A program made the translations under genes and the position numbers. This document shows, piece after piece, positions 23,402-31,943 of a DNA stretch of 64,000 bases. Under the pieces are notes generated by a model. That model made no database searches and was not told where the DNA came from. It worked only from the letters and a program-made list of their open reading frames with translations. Within the stretch, counting starts at the first letter, position 1, and every line of letters begins with the position of its first letter. The DNA is taken from the NCBI GenBank assembly GCA_024636495.1, contig JAGXGZ010000047.1, positions 28,326-92,325 of the forward strand, in the 5' to 3' direction. Source of the DNA: Roseobacter sp. (GTDB lineage: Bacteria; Pseudomonadota; Alphaproteobacteria; Rhodobacterales; Rhodobacteraceae).

Positions 23402-23673
23402 CCTCCAAAATCCGCCAGCGCCTGGACGACATGCAGCCCGCGCAACAGGCGGGCATCCTATGCAACGACCCAAGGTTCCAGCGCTTCGCCGCGATGCGGT
23501 GCGGCCTGTCCGGTCAGCAGTTCAGCGCCAGCGCATCCGCCGAATATCTGCGCGACTGCTGCCAGATCGACAGCCGCACCGCGCTGAACACAAGCGGCCC
23601 CGCCCAATCCAAATTCGCCGCCCTGCGCACAGACTTCGACGCATGGACCGGCAAGATCGCCAGCCCCAGATAA
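23398..23673 (+). CDS. Early phage protein (91 aa, unknown)
   Basis: This 91-residue protein starts at ATG 23398 within the preceding stop. It contains SKIRQRLDDMQPAQQAGILC, then RFAAMRCGLSGQQF and SAEYLRDCCQIDSRTAL. The last looks like a helix-rich fold with adjacent cysteines, and the protein ends in a LRTDFDAWTGK helix. It is likely a small DNA- or protein-binding early factor. No family is recognised. Confidence 0.55.
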   Translation: MTSKIRQRLDDMQPAQQAGILCNDPRFQRFAAMRCGLSGQQFSASASAEYLRDCCQIDSRTALNTSGPAQSKFAALRTDFDAWTGKIASPR

Positions 23674-23690
23674 AAAGGAATCCCAAAGTG

Positions 23691-24113
23691 ATGGCAAAGA
23701 AAACACCTGGCACCGAGATTGCCAAACCCGCCCCGCATGATCCGTACAAAATGCGCACCCTTGAACAGATCCTTGCCCTGTTTGATGGCGGTGATTTCCT
23801 CGAAGAAGTCATGGACGGCCATAAGAAGCTTCAAATCGATCTTTTGGAGCACAAGGCAGAACACGGCACCAAGGGGTGTGGCGGTTCCATGACACTTCAG
23901 GTCAGCTATGCCCTTGGCAAATCCGGTGACGTCGCCATGGGCGCAACCGTCACCTTCAAAGCGCCGAAAAAGCCACCCAGCAGCGCCGCAGCCTTCATCA
24001 ACGATAACGGCGAACTGACGCTCTATAGCCCGTTCATGTCCCGCATGCATCAGCCCGTCCGCGATGTCAGCGACTATGACCCGGACACAGGCGAAGTACG
24101 CGACACCGACTAA
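23691..24113 (+). CDS. Early phage protein preceding DUF2303 (140 aa)
   Basis: This 140-residue protein is basic at its N-terminus, then helical (TLEQILALFDGGDFLEEVM), and ends with an acidic, Pro-containing tail. Its central part (SMTLQVSYALGKSGDVAMGA) looks like a beta-hairpin. It precedes the DUF2303 gene, an arrangement seen in other alphaproteobacterial phages. AAGGA stands 11 bases before ATG 23691; a GTG directly before it is an alternative start. Function is unknown. Confidence 0.65.
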   Translation: MAKKTPGTEIAKPAPHDPYKMRTLEQILALFDGGDFLEEVMDGHKKLQIDLLEHKAEHGTKGCGGSMTLQVSYALGKSGDVAMGATVTFKAPKKPPSSAAAFINDNGELTLYSPFMSRMHQPVRDVSDYDPDTGEVRDTD

Positions 24114-24137
24114 CCCAAACCGAAAAGGAGCCGAGAA

Positions 24138-25127
24138 ATGGCCGAAAAACCAATCTACACCATGGAAAACCCCGCACAGACAATGCGCGATGTGATGGAA
24201 GAAATCGGGGGCAGTGAACATATCGCCGCACCAACTGATTTTGATCTGACCAAAGCGCACGTGATAACCATTCCAGAGAAACGCACGGTCGCAGACCTCA
24301 CGAAGTATCACCGTGACGCGGCGGAATACCTGAAGCCGGCGCGCCGCAAGGGCACTGCCCGCTTTGACGATCTGGAAAGCCTCATCATGTGGGCGAACCG
24401 CTTCAAAGGCGAAACCTCGGCACTGTTTGCAAAACCCGACATGACCGCCCCGACACTGAACTGCATCGCAGACTATCACGCACAGGGCCCAGTAACGGTG
24501 AACACCCAGACAGGCGACCCTACCGCGATGCACTGCAATCATCGCGCCATCTACAATTTCCCGCTTTCCGACGAATGGAAGGCATGGATGGCAATTTCAG
24601 GCGCTGCGCTGGACAAAGATGAAATGGGCGAATTCATCGAAGTGCAGGCAAAAGACATCATGGACCCCACGCCAGCAGTCCTGCGCGGTCAGCCGTCGGA
24701 CAACAATGAAAAGTGGGAAAACAAGCTGATTGAAACGGCCCATCAGATTGAAGGCCGGTATGGCCAATTGACCCAGCTGCTGGCGATGTCCAAGAAGTTT
24801 CAGGTTTTCGAGACAAGCGACCTGAAAGTCGCCACAAACCGCGATACAGGCGAGGCGGAGATCCAGTTCCTTAACGAACACAAGGACGCAGACGGGCAAC
24901 CGCTGAAGATTCCGAACCTGATCATCATTGCGATCCCGGTGTTCCTGGGCGGCGCGCTGTACCGGATGCCCGTCCGCTTCCGGTATCGGAAGTCAGGCGC
25001 ATCGGTGAAATTCATCCTGTCGATCTACAACCCCGAAAAGGCATTCGAAGCTTCATTCGAGGAGGCAATCACAGTCGCCAAAGAACAAACAGATCTTCCA
25101 TTGTTTCTTGGCACTCCGGAATCCTGA
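24138..25127 (+). CDS. DUF2303 family protein (YfdQ-like)
   Basis: This 329-residue protein matches DUF2303, found in many prophages including E. coli YfdQ. Family features are the N-terminal HVITIPEKRTVADLTKYH, the central LIMWANRFKGETSALFA, DYHAQGPVTV and HRAIYNFPLSDEWKAW, and the C-terminal VFLGGALYRMPVRFRYR. Its biochemical role is not established; it is commonly placed near recombination genes. The ribosome site AAAGGAG is strong. Confidence 0.85.
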   Translation: MAEKPIYTMENPAQTMRDVMEEIGGSEHIAAPTDFDLTKAHVITIPEKRTVADLTKYHRDAAEYLKPARRKGTARFDDLESLIMWANRFKGETSALFAKPDMTAPTLNCIADYHAQGPVTVNTQTGDPTAMHCNHRAIYNFPLSDEWKAWMAISGAALDKDEMGEFIEVQAKDIMDPTPAVLRGQPSDNNEKWENKLIETAHQIEGRYGQLTQLLAMSKKFQVFETSDLKVATNRDTGEAEIQFLNEHKDADGQPLKIPNLIIIAIPVFLGGALYRMPVRFRYRKSGASVKFILSIYNPEKAFEASFEEAITVAKEQTDLPLFLGTPES

Positions 25128-25188
25128 TTTCTCTTTCTGGCCCCCTGACATGGGGGCCATCGACAGAAACCAGACTGGGAGAACTCCA

Positions 25189-25320
25189 ATGTCGAAGAAA
25201 AGCATGGCCGTGCCGCGCCAGCCCACGAGCGCGCCGGTCGAGCGTGAGAACAGTGAGGTGCAGGCTTTTATCTTTTCACACACAAGGATGGAGATAGCTT
25301 ATGATCACTCAACCGCTTAA
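25189..25320 (+). CDS. Small phage frame upstream of the RelA/SpoT gene
   Basis: A 43-residue frame with GGGAG 7 bases before ATG 25189 begins with a basic segment (SKKSMAVPRQPTSAPVEREN) and overlaps the next gene's start by 20 bases in another frame. The overlap would couple its translation to the RelA/SpoT gene. It could be an antitoxin or leader peptide, or simply a small phage gene; the sequence does not decide. Confidence 0.4.
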   Translation: MSKKSMAVPRQPTSAPVERENSEVQAFIFSHTRMEIAYDHSTA

Positions 25321-26521
25321 TCTCGCGGCAATCCAAAAAAATTGCACTGAGGTATTTGATGTGTCCGACTTCCCGCGCCTTGAGTTTTCAAAGAAAGACG
25401 TTGTCCGCGCAGGCAGCTCACTCAAAGGGCGCATCCTGTGGACATCAGAGAACGAAGCAGAAATTCTTCGGGTTTTTCAGATCGCAAACAGCTGGCGTGC
25501 ATCCCATGCATTTCCAATGCACAGAATGCGGGCTGAGCTTCATGGCCGCATGAGTGCGTTGAAGATCAGAGGGCTGACCGCCGCACGCCTAAAGCAAATG
25601 ACCTCAATTCGGGGAAAACTAATCCGGATTAGCAGCAACCTTAGACAGTTGCAGGATCTTGGTGGCTGCCGAGCTGTCGTGCCCACCATAGCGGAAGCTA
25701 AAGTTTTAGCCGCTGAGATCGGTGAGAAATATCCACACTATTTGAAGCGTGAAGACGCATACATGGATTCGCCACGGCCGAGCGGTTATCGGAGTCACCA
25801 TCTGGTGTTTGCATTTACACCCCGCAATATCCACGAAACAGAGTACGAAGGTCGATTGATAGAAATTCAGATACGTAGTCGACTTCAGCATTCATGGGCG
25901 ACAGCTGTCGAGGCTGTAGGTCTTTATCGTGGAGAAAACTTAAAGGCTGGTTACGGCAGCAAAGATTGGCTCCGCCTGTTTGAACTTATGTCTTTTGAAT
26001 TTGCCCTGAGTGAAGGATGTGAATTTGCACAAGATGGGTCAAATGAAAGAGTTGCTGAGATTATTGATCTAAATAATTCGTTGAATGCAGCGCAAACTCT
26101 AGACACGCTTAGTCATGCAGTTCTTGGCCTTGATAGAATTGAGCGTGATCGCAATCACAAGCCAAAATATTGCCTGATTACCTATGACCATCAAAACCGA
26201 AAAGTTGGGGTAAAATATCTCGATGGTCCTTCAAATATTGGGTCGGCTCTTGAACGCGGTAATGCAAATAGCGACGACGAAAATAGATATAGCGCTGTGG
26301 TAGTCGAGTTAGACAAAATTGAAAATCTAAAGAGCGCATACCCTAATTACTTTGGAGATGTTCAACTTTTCAAGTCAGCGCTGTCAGACGTAGTAAGTGG
26401 AAAGCCTCCAAGAGAGTATTCCTTACCTCCAATTGAACGTGTGCCACCACCACCCAAGGAGATCCCTGACGATTCATGGCTTCGATATCCGAACCGTCGC
26501 AATCGTCGTTGGGATGAGTAG
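25301..26521 (+). CDS. RelA/SpoT synthetase-domain protein (candidate toxic alarmone synthetase)
   Basis: This 406-residue protein carries a RelA/SpoT synthetase domain at about residues 85-215. The motifs are RLKQMTSIRGKLIR (97-110), the catalytic-type QDLGGCRAVV with Asp119 and Arg124, SGYRSHHLVF (161-170), and EIQIRSRLQHSWA with Glu189. There is no HD hydrolase domain. The remaining 190 residues are not recognised. In CapRel-type defence proteins a C-terminal part acts as a built-in antitoxin that senses phage protein. The gene is clearly richer in A and T than its neighbours and is flanked by phage genes. It could make (p)ppGpp or a related product, or modify tRNA. A cargo defence gene is the best reading. 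Confidence 0.8.
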   Translation: MITQPLNLAAIQKNCTEVFDVSDFPRLEFSKKDVVRAGSSLKGRILWTSENEAEILRVFQIANSWRASHAFPMHRMRAELHGRMSALKIRGLTAARLKQMTSIRGKLIRISSNLRQLQDLGGCRAVVPTIAEAKVLAAEIGEKYPHYLKREDAYMDSPRPSGYRSHHLVFAFTPRNIHETEYEGRLIEIQIRSRLQHSWATAVEAVGLYRGENLKAGYGSKDWLRLFELMSFEFALSEGCEFAQDGSNERVAEIIDLNNSLNAAQTLDTLSHAVLGLDRIERDRNHKPKYCLITYDHQNRKVGVKYLDGPSNIGSALERGNANSDDENRYSAVVVELDKIENLKSAYPNYFGDVQLFKSALSDVVSGKPPREYSLPPIERVPPPPKEIPDDSWLRYPNRRNRRWDE

Positions 26522-26524
26522 AAA

Positions 26525-26905
26525 ATGACTAAGTCGCCGTTATTTCACGATGATTGGTTTTGTCGGCCCATACGCATCCAGCTGCAGCGCACCAAAGGAT
26601 GGCGCATGCCGACCAACACAGTGAACGTTGCGCGTGGGCCCGGTCGCGAATGGGGAAACCCTTGGATCATTGGCAACAAACGTTGCGGGCGCGACGCACT
26701 TGGAAATTATCAGGAAGAGCTGATCAAAGACGCCGAAACAGCGGTGCACTTCTTTTCGGAAATGCTTGAATACGAACTGCGGCGATACCCCAGCAACGAT
26801 GAAATCCGCGCCGAGCTGCGCGGCAAGAACCTCGCCTGCTGGTGCAAGCTGGATGCGCCCTGCCATGCAGACGTTCTGCTGCGAATTGCGAACGAGGACA
26901 CCTGA
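26525..26905 (+). CDS. DUF4326 family protein
   Basis: This 126-residue protein matches DUF4326 in its key positions: IRIQLQRTKGWRMP at the N-terminus, WGNPW in the middle, and LRGKNLACWCKLDAPCHADV with clustered Cys and His (residues 98-115) that likely bind metal. The family is common in phages and plasmids, and its role is unknown. It starts only 3 bases after the RelA/SpoT gene, so the two may be co-translated. Confidence 0.85.
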   Translation: MTKSPLFHDDWFCRPIRIQLQRTKGWRMPTNTVNVARGPGREWGNPWIIGNKRCGRDALGNYQEELIKDAETAVHFFSEMLEYELRRYPSNDEIRAELRGKNLACWCKLDAPCHADVLLRIANEDT

Positions 26906-26908
26906 CCC

Positions 26909-27130
26909 ATGCCAGTCACCCTTGATTTTGCCCCAAGGCTGATGCCCGCACCCCAGGCAGCACACTATATAGGTGTGTCAGCCAGCACGTTGCGAACCCT
27001 GCCGATCCCACGGAAAGAGAACGGCACCAAGCGCCTCTATGACAAACGCGACCTTGACGACTACGTTGACGCGCTGCCCTATGAAGGCCAGACAGGGGAA
27101 AACACATGCGACGCGGTATTCAGCGATTGA
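26909..27130 (+). CDS. Excisionase-like DNA-binding protein
   Basis: This 73-residue protein has a MerR/AlpA-type winged helix (LMPAPQAAHYIGVSASTLR, then IPRKENGTKRLYDKRDLDDY), the fold used by many small excisionases. It directly precedes and overlaps the integrase gene by 25 bases, as xis genes often do. It would bend attachment-site DNA and set the direction of recombination. Confidence 0.75.
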   Translation: MPVTLDFAPRLMPAPQAAHYIGVSASTLRTLPIPRKENGTKRLYDKRDLDDYVDALPYEGQTGENTCDAVFSD

Positions 27131-28185
27131 AGGGCATCAAGGTCATCACAAAGCCGAACGGCAACCGGTATGTCTATCGCCGGGTCGGATCCTCTCTGAT
27201 ACCTCTGCCAGACCTGCCAGAAAACCACCCGGCGTTCCTTGCAGCCTATGCAGCTGCTGGAGACGTAGAACCCAAATTCAAAAGCAAGCACAAGACAGGA
27301 TCGATCGCAGCACTCTGCGAGGCCTATCTGGGATCTGGCGCATTCCAGAAGAACGCAGCAAGCACCCGCAATGTCCGTCGTCTGATCGTGGATCAGATCA
27401 GCCAAAAACGTGGCACCGGCATGCTGAAGGATCTTAGACCAGACCACGTCCGCAAGGACGTCCGAAGCCTGACACCAGGTGCCGCGTCCAACAGGCTCAA
27501 GGCATGGCGGGCAATCCTTTCGTTCGCCGTCGACGAAGGGATGATCGAGGCGAATCCGGCGCGCGACGTCAAAGCGCCGGCCAGCGTGAGCGTGTCACGC
27601 CACCAGTGGACGGAAGACGAGATCAAGCAATTCAGAAAGCACTGGAAGATCGGCACACCCGAGCGCACCGCGATGGAGGTGATCTACTGGACCGGCGCGC
27701 GATGTGTGGACGCTGTCCGGCTTGGCACGCAGATGGTCCAAGGCGGCTGGCTATCATTCATCCAGGTGAAGACAGGCGGGCCCGCCACCTGCCCAATCAC
27801 AACCCTGCCGACGTGGTGCAGCGGCCTCGCCCCGGATCATGCACACTTTCTCGCCTGCCTGCCATCCGATCGAATTCAGTGGATCGTGACGTCATCAGGA
27901 AAGCCGCGTAGCGTCAAAGGCCTGTCGCAATGGTTCAGCCGCATTGCCAGCGATGCCGGCCTGCCAGATCATTGCACCGCCCACGGGCTTAGATCCGCAC
28001 GGGCGGCCGCGCTGGCAGAAACAGGCGCAACAACCCACCAGATCGGCGCATGGACCGGGCACGCGAGCCTGTCCGAAATCGCCCACTACACGCGGGCAGC
28101 AGATCAGATCGGGATCCTGTCTGGGGGAGAACAAAGAACGAAAACGGGAAACCGCGTCCAAGAGTTTCCAAAATCCTCTAAATAA
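27106..28185 (+). CDS. Prophage integrase, tyrosine recombinase
   Basis: This 359-residue protein has an arm-binding N-terminus (to about 60), a core-binding SAM-like domain (65-155) and a catalytic domain. The catalytic residues are visible: Arg199 (TGARCVDAVRL), Lys222 (QVKTGG), His293-x-x-Arg296 (HGLRSA), His319 (TGHAS) and Tyr328 (AHYTRAAD). It inserts the phage at the tRNA-Arg gene whose 3' end lies 30 bases downstream of its stop. A ribosome site AGGGGA precedes ATG 27106. Confidence 0.95.
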   Translation: MRRGIQRLKGIKVITKPNGNRYVYRRVGSSLIPLPDLPENHPAFLAAYAAAGDVEPKFKSKHKTGSIAALCEAYLGSGAFQKNAASTRNVRRLIVDQISQKRGTGMLKDLRPDHVRKDVRSLTPGAASNRLKAWRAILSFAVDEGMIEANPARDVKAPASVSVSRHQWTEDEIKQFRKHWKIGTPERTAMEVIYWTGARCVDAVRLGTQMVQGGWLSFIQVKTGGPATCPITTLPTWCSGLAPDHAHFLACLPSDRIQWIVTSSGKPRSVKGLSQWFSRIASDAGLPDHCTAHGLRSARAAALAETGATTHQIGAWTGHASLSEIAHYTRAADQIGILSGGEQRTKTGNRVQEFPKSSK

Positions 28186-28215
28186 CTCAATAAAATCAAT
28201 GGTTATTTGTGAGGA

Positions 28216-28292
28216 TGGTGAACCCAGCTGGATTCGAACCAGCGACCTCTGCCTTCGGAGGGCAGCGCTCTATCCAGCTGAGCTATGGGTCC
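28216..28292 (-). tRNA. tRNA-Arg (anticodon CCG), prophage attachment gene
   Basis: A 77-base cloverleaf is visible on the minus strand: acceptor GGACCCA/TGGGTTC (one G-U), a D-arm, an anticodon stem CTGCC/GGCAG with loop CTCCGAA, a T-arm GCTGG-TTCGAAT-CCAGC, discriminator A and encoded CCA. The anticodon reads CCG (Arg). The 3' end points to the integrase, so the gene's 3' half should be the attachment core restored by the phage. The far-side copy would lie left of the window. Confidence 0.95.
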
Positions 28293-28365
28293 ATCTAGGG
28301 GCGGTATAGCCAGCCACGCCGCCCCCTGCAATTACAAAATCAACCGTCCTGACATCAGTAAGGCA

Positions 28366-29586
28366 TCAGGCGAACAGATCGTGTGCCAACTCAAGCGCCT
28401 CGATCAGCGTGTCGACCTCGGACGTGGTGTTGTACATCCCGAAAGACGCGCGGCAGGTGGCGGTTTGGTCCAGATGGGTCATCAACGGCCCGCAACAATG
28501 TTGCCCTGCCCGCACCGCCACGCCCTTTTTATCCAGGATTGTCGAGATATCATGTGCATGCGCCGCCCCGTCCAGCGTGAAGCTGAAGATCGCGGCCTTA
28601 GTTGGTGTCGTGCCTTGGACCTGCACCCAATTCAACCCTGCGAGACGTTCAACTGTGTAATCGCGCAAGGTGGTTTCATGGGCGGCGATGTTATCCATGC
28701 CGATCCCCATCATATAGTCGAGAGCCACGCCAAGGCCGATGGTCTGGACAATACCGGGGGTCCCGGCCTCGAACTTCATCGGCGCGTCGTTATAGATGAC
28801 CGTGTCTTTGGTCACTTCGCGGATCATATCACCGCCGCCCATAAAGGGGCGCATCTCGGCCATGCGGTCTTTCTTGATGTAGATCGCGCCGGACCCTGAA
28901 GGACCGTAGAGCTTGTGCCCCGTGATGGCGTAGAAATCGCAGCCGATGTCTTGGACATCGACGGCCATGTGCACTGCGGCTTGCGATCCGTCAACCAGTA
29001 CGGGCACGCCCTTGGCATGGGCACCTGCAGTGATCGCTTTGACGTCCACAACCGTGCCAAGCACGTTTGAAACCTGGGTGATCGCAATCAGCTTGGTCTT
29101 GGGCGTAATCGCGTCCAATACCGCTTGCGGGTCCAAGGCCCCTGCCGCGTCAACGTCTACCCACTTGATCACGACGCCCTGACGTTCGCGCAAAAAGTGC
29201 CAGGGGACGATATTGGCATGATGCTCCATGACCGACAGGATAATCTCGTCCCCCGGTTGCAGGTTCGGCGTCGCCCATCCGTAAGCGATGAGGTTGATGC
29301 CTTCGGTGGTGCCCGAGGTAAAGACGATCTCGTCCTCGTCGCCCGCGTTCAGGAACTTTGCGATGGTGCCGCGCACGGATTCGTAGCGGTCGGTCGCAAG
29401 ATTAGAAAGATAGTGTAAACCCCGGTGAACATTGGAATATTCATGTGAATAGGCATGGCTGATCGCGTCAATCACGACCTGTGGCTTCTGTGCCGATGCC
29501 CCGTTATCCAGATAGACCAACGGCTTGCCGTTTACCTGCCGCGACAGGATCGGAAAATCGGCGCGGATTTTTTCGACATCAAACAT
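28366..29586 (-). CDS. sufS: Cysteine desulfurase SufS
   Basis: This 406-residue PLP enzyme takes sulfur from cysteine for iron-sulfur cluster assembly. Visible features are the N-terminal PILSRQVNGKPLVYLDN, SSTTE-type substrate loop FTSGTTEGIN, the PLP lysine in ITGHKLYGPSG, and the active cysteine in RAGQHCCGPL, with the SufS-type RASFGMYNT at the end. It is the last gene of the suf cluster in this window and overlaps the preceding membrane gene by 8 bases. No sulfur-relay SufE or SufU gene is adjacent; the tRNA and prophage follow. Confidence 0.96.
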   Translation of the reverse strand: MFDVEKIRADFPILSRQVNGKPLVYLDNGASAQKPQVVIDAISHAYSHEYSNVHRGLHYLSNLATDRYESVRGTIAKFLNAGDEDEIVFTSGTTEGINLIAYGWATPNLQPGDEIILSVMEHHANIVPWHFLRERQGVVIKWVDVDAAGALDPQAVLDAITPKTKLIAITQVSNVLGTVVDVKAITAGAHAKGVPVLVDGSQAAVHMAVDVQDIGCDFYAITGHKLYGPSGSGAIYIKKDRMAEMRPFMGGGDMIREVTKDTVIYNDAPMKFEAGTPGIVQTIGLGVALDYMMGIGMDNIAAHETTLRDYTVERLAGLNWVQVQGTTPTKAAIFSFTLDGAAHAHDISTILDKKGVAVRAGQHCCGPLMTHLDQTATCRASFGMYNTTSEVDTLIEALELAHDLFA

Positions 29587-30178
29587 TTGGCACCACTCCT
29601 TGGGCTGCGATGCCGACGATCGACAACAAGAAACTAAGACCTAGCACGATCATCGCCATTGCAATAAGCAAGGTGCCGATTGCGCGCCCAAGGGTTTCGA
29701 ACCTGTGGGCAGCAGCGATGAAATTCACCAAAAGCCACATCCCGAAGATCCCGGTGGCCAACGACAGCAGCAGTGAAATCCCCGGTGAAACGAACATCAA
29801 CACGAAAATCACGATCTGCGCCAGAATGCGCAGGATTTGCAAGAAGACGATCAGCGATAGCATATCGCCCAGTTCCCCCTGCCCGCCAATGGCGCGGCCC
29901 GTCCAATAAAGCCCATGGGTCGTGACGACCAACACGCCGGACAAAAGCACAAACATCGCAAGCGGGCTGGTGAAAAACGCCGGCATCGCCTCGGATGGCT
30001 GCAACACGACGCTTAGCGAAAAGATCAGCGTGTTCACGGACGCCGCCAGCGCCAACGCCGTCCAAAGCGTGTCACGGTCCAACCGCCAGCCGATAATCTG
30101 GTCGGCCGCTTTACGCGGCTCTCGCAAGGCCAGCACGACCATGTTGGTCAAAAGAATGCGAAGATCCGTACCGTTCAT
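29579..30178 (-). CDS. YIP1 family membrane protein (first of two)
   Basis: This 199-residue protein with five predicted membrane helices resembles the YIP1 family (N-terminal basic segment REPRKAADQIIGW, then hydrophobic segments). Such genes are often found inside alphaproteobacterial suf operons with unknown role. It overlaps its neighbours by 4 and 8 bases, so it is co-translated with sufS. Involvement in cluster assembly is not shown. Confidence 0.8.
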   Translation of the reverse strand: MNGTDLRILLTNMVVLALREPRKAADQIIGWRLDRDTLWTALALAASVNTLIFSLSVVLQPSEAMPAFFTSPLAMFVLLSGVLVVTTHGLYWTGRAIGGQGELGDMLSLIVFLQILRILAQIVIFVLMFVSPGISLLLSLATGIFGMWLLVNFIAAAHRFETLGRAIGTLLIAMAMIVLGLSFLLSIVGIAAQGVVPNV

Positions 30179-30660
30179 GATGCCTGCCTATAAGTGACCA
30201 GTAAGCCGCTGATCCAAAACCATAAAAATATGCAAAGCCAAAACAGCCCAACAACCTGAAGTTCGATCCCCGGCCCGATAAACCCCGCCGTAAGCCCATG
30301 CAATAGCACGATAGGGCTCGAGGCCAGCAGCGCCCAGAACAGCGCCAATCTCGTGGCATAGGCCGTTGGATTGCCACGCAGCAGCTTGAGGATCAGATGC
30401 GTCAGCGCCGCCAATGCGTATAAAATCAAAGGCGCGATAAACAGCCAAGCCATCAAGGACGCGCCCAACAGCATGTTCAATTCTGTGCCGTCAATAAAAG
30501 ACTGACGTGCCAAACGCGGGGTTTGTGCGACGAAAAAGATCAGGCACGCGACCATCAGGTAGATCAGGTTGCGATCCTCACGGGTTCCCTGCCCCAACAG
30601 CCTCCTGACGACGGCTGCGGGGTTGCGATAGCTTGCAACGATTTCGCGCGTGGCCGCCAT
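30175..30660 (-). CDS. YIP1 family membrane protein (second of two)
   Basis: This 161-residue protein with four to five membrane helices opens with SYRNPAAVVRRLLGQGTRED, a segment like the amphipathic start of the adjacent YIP1 protein. The two look like a duplicated or paired unit. It overlaps the sufD stop (TGATG) and the next gene by 4 bases. Its role in the suf operon is unknown. Confidence 0.75.
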   Translation of the reverse strand: MAATREIVASYRNPAAVVRRLLGQGTREDRNLIYLMVACLIFFVAQTPRLARQSFIDGTELNMLLGASLMAWLFIAPLILYALAALTHLILKLLRGNPTAYATRLALFWALLASSPIVLLHGLTAGFIGPGIELQVVGLFWLCIFLWFWISGLLVTYRQAS

Positions 30661-31943
30661 CAGCTGGCGTGCCGCTCAAGCCACGCGCCAAGCCGACCTG
30701 TGATTTCTTCGCGCAGGGCTTCGTCTTCGACCTCCATCACGGCTTCGGCCAGAAACGCCAAAGTCAAAAGATCGGTCGCCGGACCGTGTGGCACACCGCG
30801 CGAACGCAGGTAGAACAAGGCGTCCTCGTAAATCGCGCCAGAGGTAGAGCCATGCGAACAGGCCACATCATCGGCGTAGATCTCAAGCTCTGGCTTGGCG
30901 AGAAACTGGCTGTCTTCGTCCAGCAACAACGACTGGCTGATCTGGTAGCCGTCAGTTTTCTGTGCCCCGGCCTTGACCAGTATCTTGCCTTGGAACACGC
31001 CCGTCGCGCCGTTGCGCAATACCTTTTTGAACACCTGACGGCTTTCGCAATTCACCGCGTCATGGGTGATAAAGACCGTGTCATCGTGGTGAAAGTCTGC
31101 GCCATCGCCAACACAGGCGCCCGCCACATGGGCCGCAGCATCGTCACCGGTCAGTTCAATCACACAATCGTTGCGCGTCATCATGCCATTCGCGGTCAGC
31201 GTGAAAGACTTGAAGGTCGATTCCGTGCCAAGCCGGGTAAAGATATGCGTGGCGGCGCGTTGTTCATGGTCGCGACCTTGGGCGCGCACATGGTGAAATG
31301 CAGCCTTTTCCGCAATCTCTACCTCAAGCACACCGTTATAGCGCGCGGCAACGGGGCCGTTTTCCAGCAGGGTCATTTCGGCCCCGGCATCGATTTTAAT
31401 GCAGTGATGCAGCATGGCATCGGCTGTCTCGGACCCCCGGCGATAAATGATATTGACGGGCTTGGACGGCTTACCCGTCACGTGGATCAGGATGCCATCC
31501 TGGGCAAATGCCGTGTTCAACGCTGCCAAGGGACGTGCCACAGGCGTCTGGCCACGGGTCTCGAGCACACCGTAAAGGTCGCGGGCCCAATGAAGATCAG
31601 AAGTCGCATCGGCCAACCGTTCAATCGTGATGCCCTCAAGGGTCAGGTCGTCAGACGCAGCCGCGTCAAAAACACCGTCCACAAAGACGATCTTCAGGCG
31701 ATCGATCTGATCAAACAGCGGTGTTTCATCTGATGCACGCAGCGCTGCGGGTGCAGCCAGAACCTGAACCAGCGTATCGGGCCGGGTGTATTTCCAATAC
31801 TCGTCACGGCGCTGTGGCAGGCCCATCGTCTTGACCCGCGACAGCGCATCCTTGCGGGCCGCCTCGGACCAACCACCTTGCGGCATTTGAAGCGACGCGA
31901 TCATCATGTCGGTCGGAGTTTGTTTCAATGCTGCCTCGGCCAT
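30660..31943 (-). CDS. sufD: Fe-S cluster assembly protein SufD
   Basis: This 427-residue protein has the SufBD beta-helix pattern in its C-terminal half (FLRSRGVPHGPATDLL near residue 380, GSTSGAIYEDALFY, and MLHHCIKIDAGAEMTLLE). The N-terminal part is the usual helical domain (WKYTRPDTLVQVL). It forms the SufBC2D scaffold on which clusters are built. The start overlaps the sufC stop (TAATG). The DUF-like genes that follow are in the same operon. Confidence 0.95.
   Translation of the reverse strand: MAEAALKQTPTDMMIASLQMPQGGWSEAARKDALSRVKTMGLPQRRDEYWKYTRPDTLVQVLAAPAALRASDETPLFDQIDRLKIVFVDGVFDAAASDDLTLEGITIERLADATSDLHWARDLYGVLETRGQTPVARPLAALNTAFAQDGILIHVTGKPSKPVNIIYRRGSETADAMLHHCIKIDAGAEMTLLENGPVAARYNGVLEVEIAEKAAFHHVRAQGRDHEQRAATHIFTRLGTESTFKSFTLTANGMMTRNDCVIELTGDDAAAHVAGACVGDGADFHHDDTVFITHDAVNCESRQVFKKVLRNGATGVFQGKILVKAGAQKTDGYQISQSLLLDEDSQFLAKPELEIYADDVACSHGSTSGAIYEDALFYLRSRGVPHGPATDLLTLAFLAEAVMEVEDEALREEITGRLGAWLERHAS

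Larger units (their letters stand above)
1..28215. mobile_element. Prophage (siphovirus type), incomplete in window
   Basis: A continuous block of phage genes runs from the left window edge to the tRNA-Arg gene. It holds a tyrosine integrase and excisionase next to the tRNA, a repressor/Cro switch, early genes in two divergent operons, and a full leftward head-tail operon. The tRNA 3' end faces the phage, as expected when the phage recombines into a tRNA 3' half. The second attachment site and the lysis genes must lie left of position 1, because the tail-tip gene is cut by the edge and no holin or endolysin was seen. The element is at least 28 kb. No disrupted head or tail gene was found, so it could be intact. 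Confidence 0.95.

Noticed and set aside
23514..24542. A 342-codon minus-strand frame opposite early phage genes
   Set aside because: It is antisense to the DUF2303 gene and its upstream partner, both with good ribosome sites and family features.
30633..31733. A 366-codon plus-strand frame opposite sufD
   Set aside because: SufD is certain on the minus strand; the plus frame shows only shadow composition.
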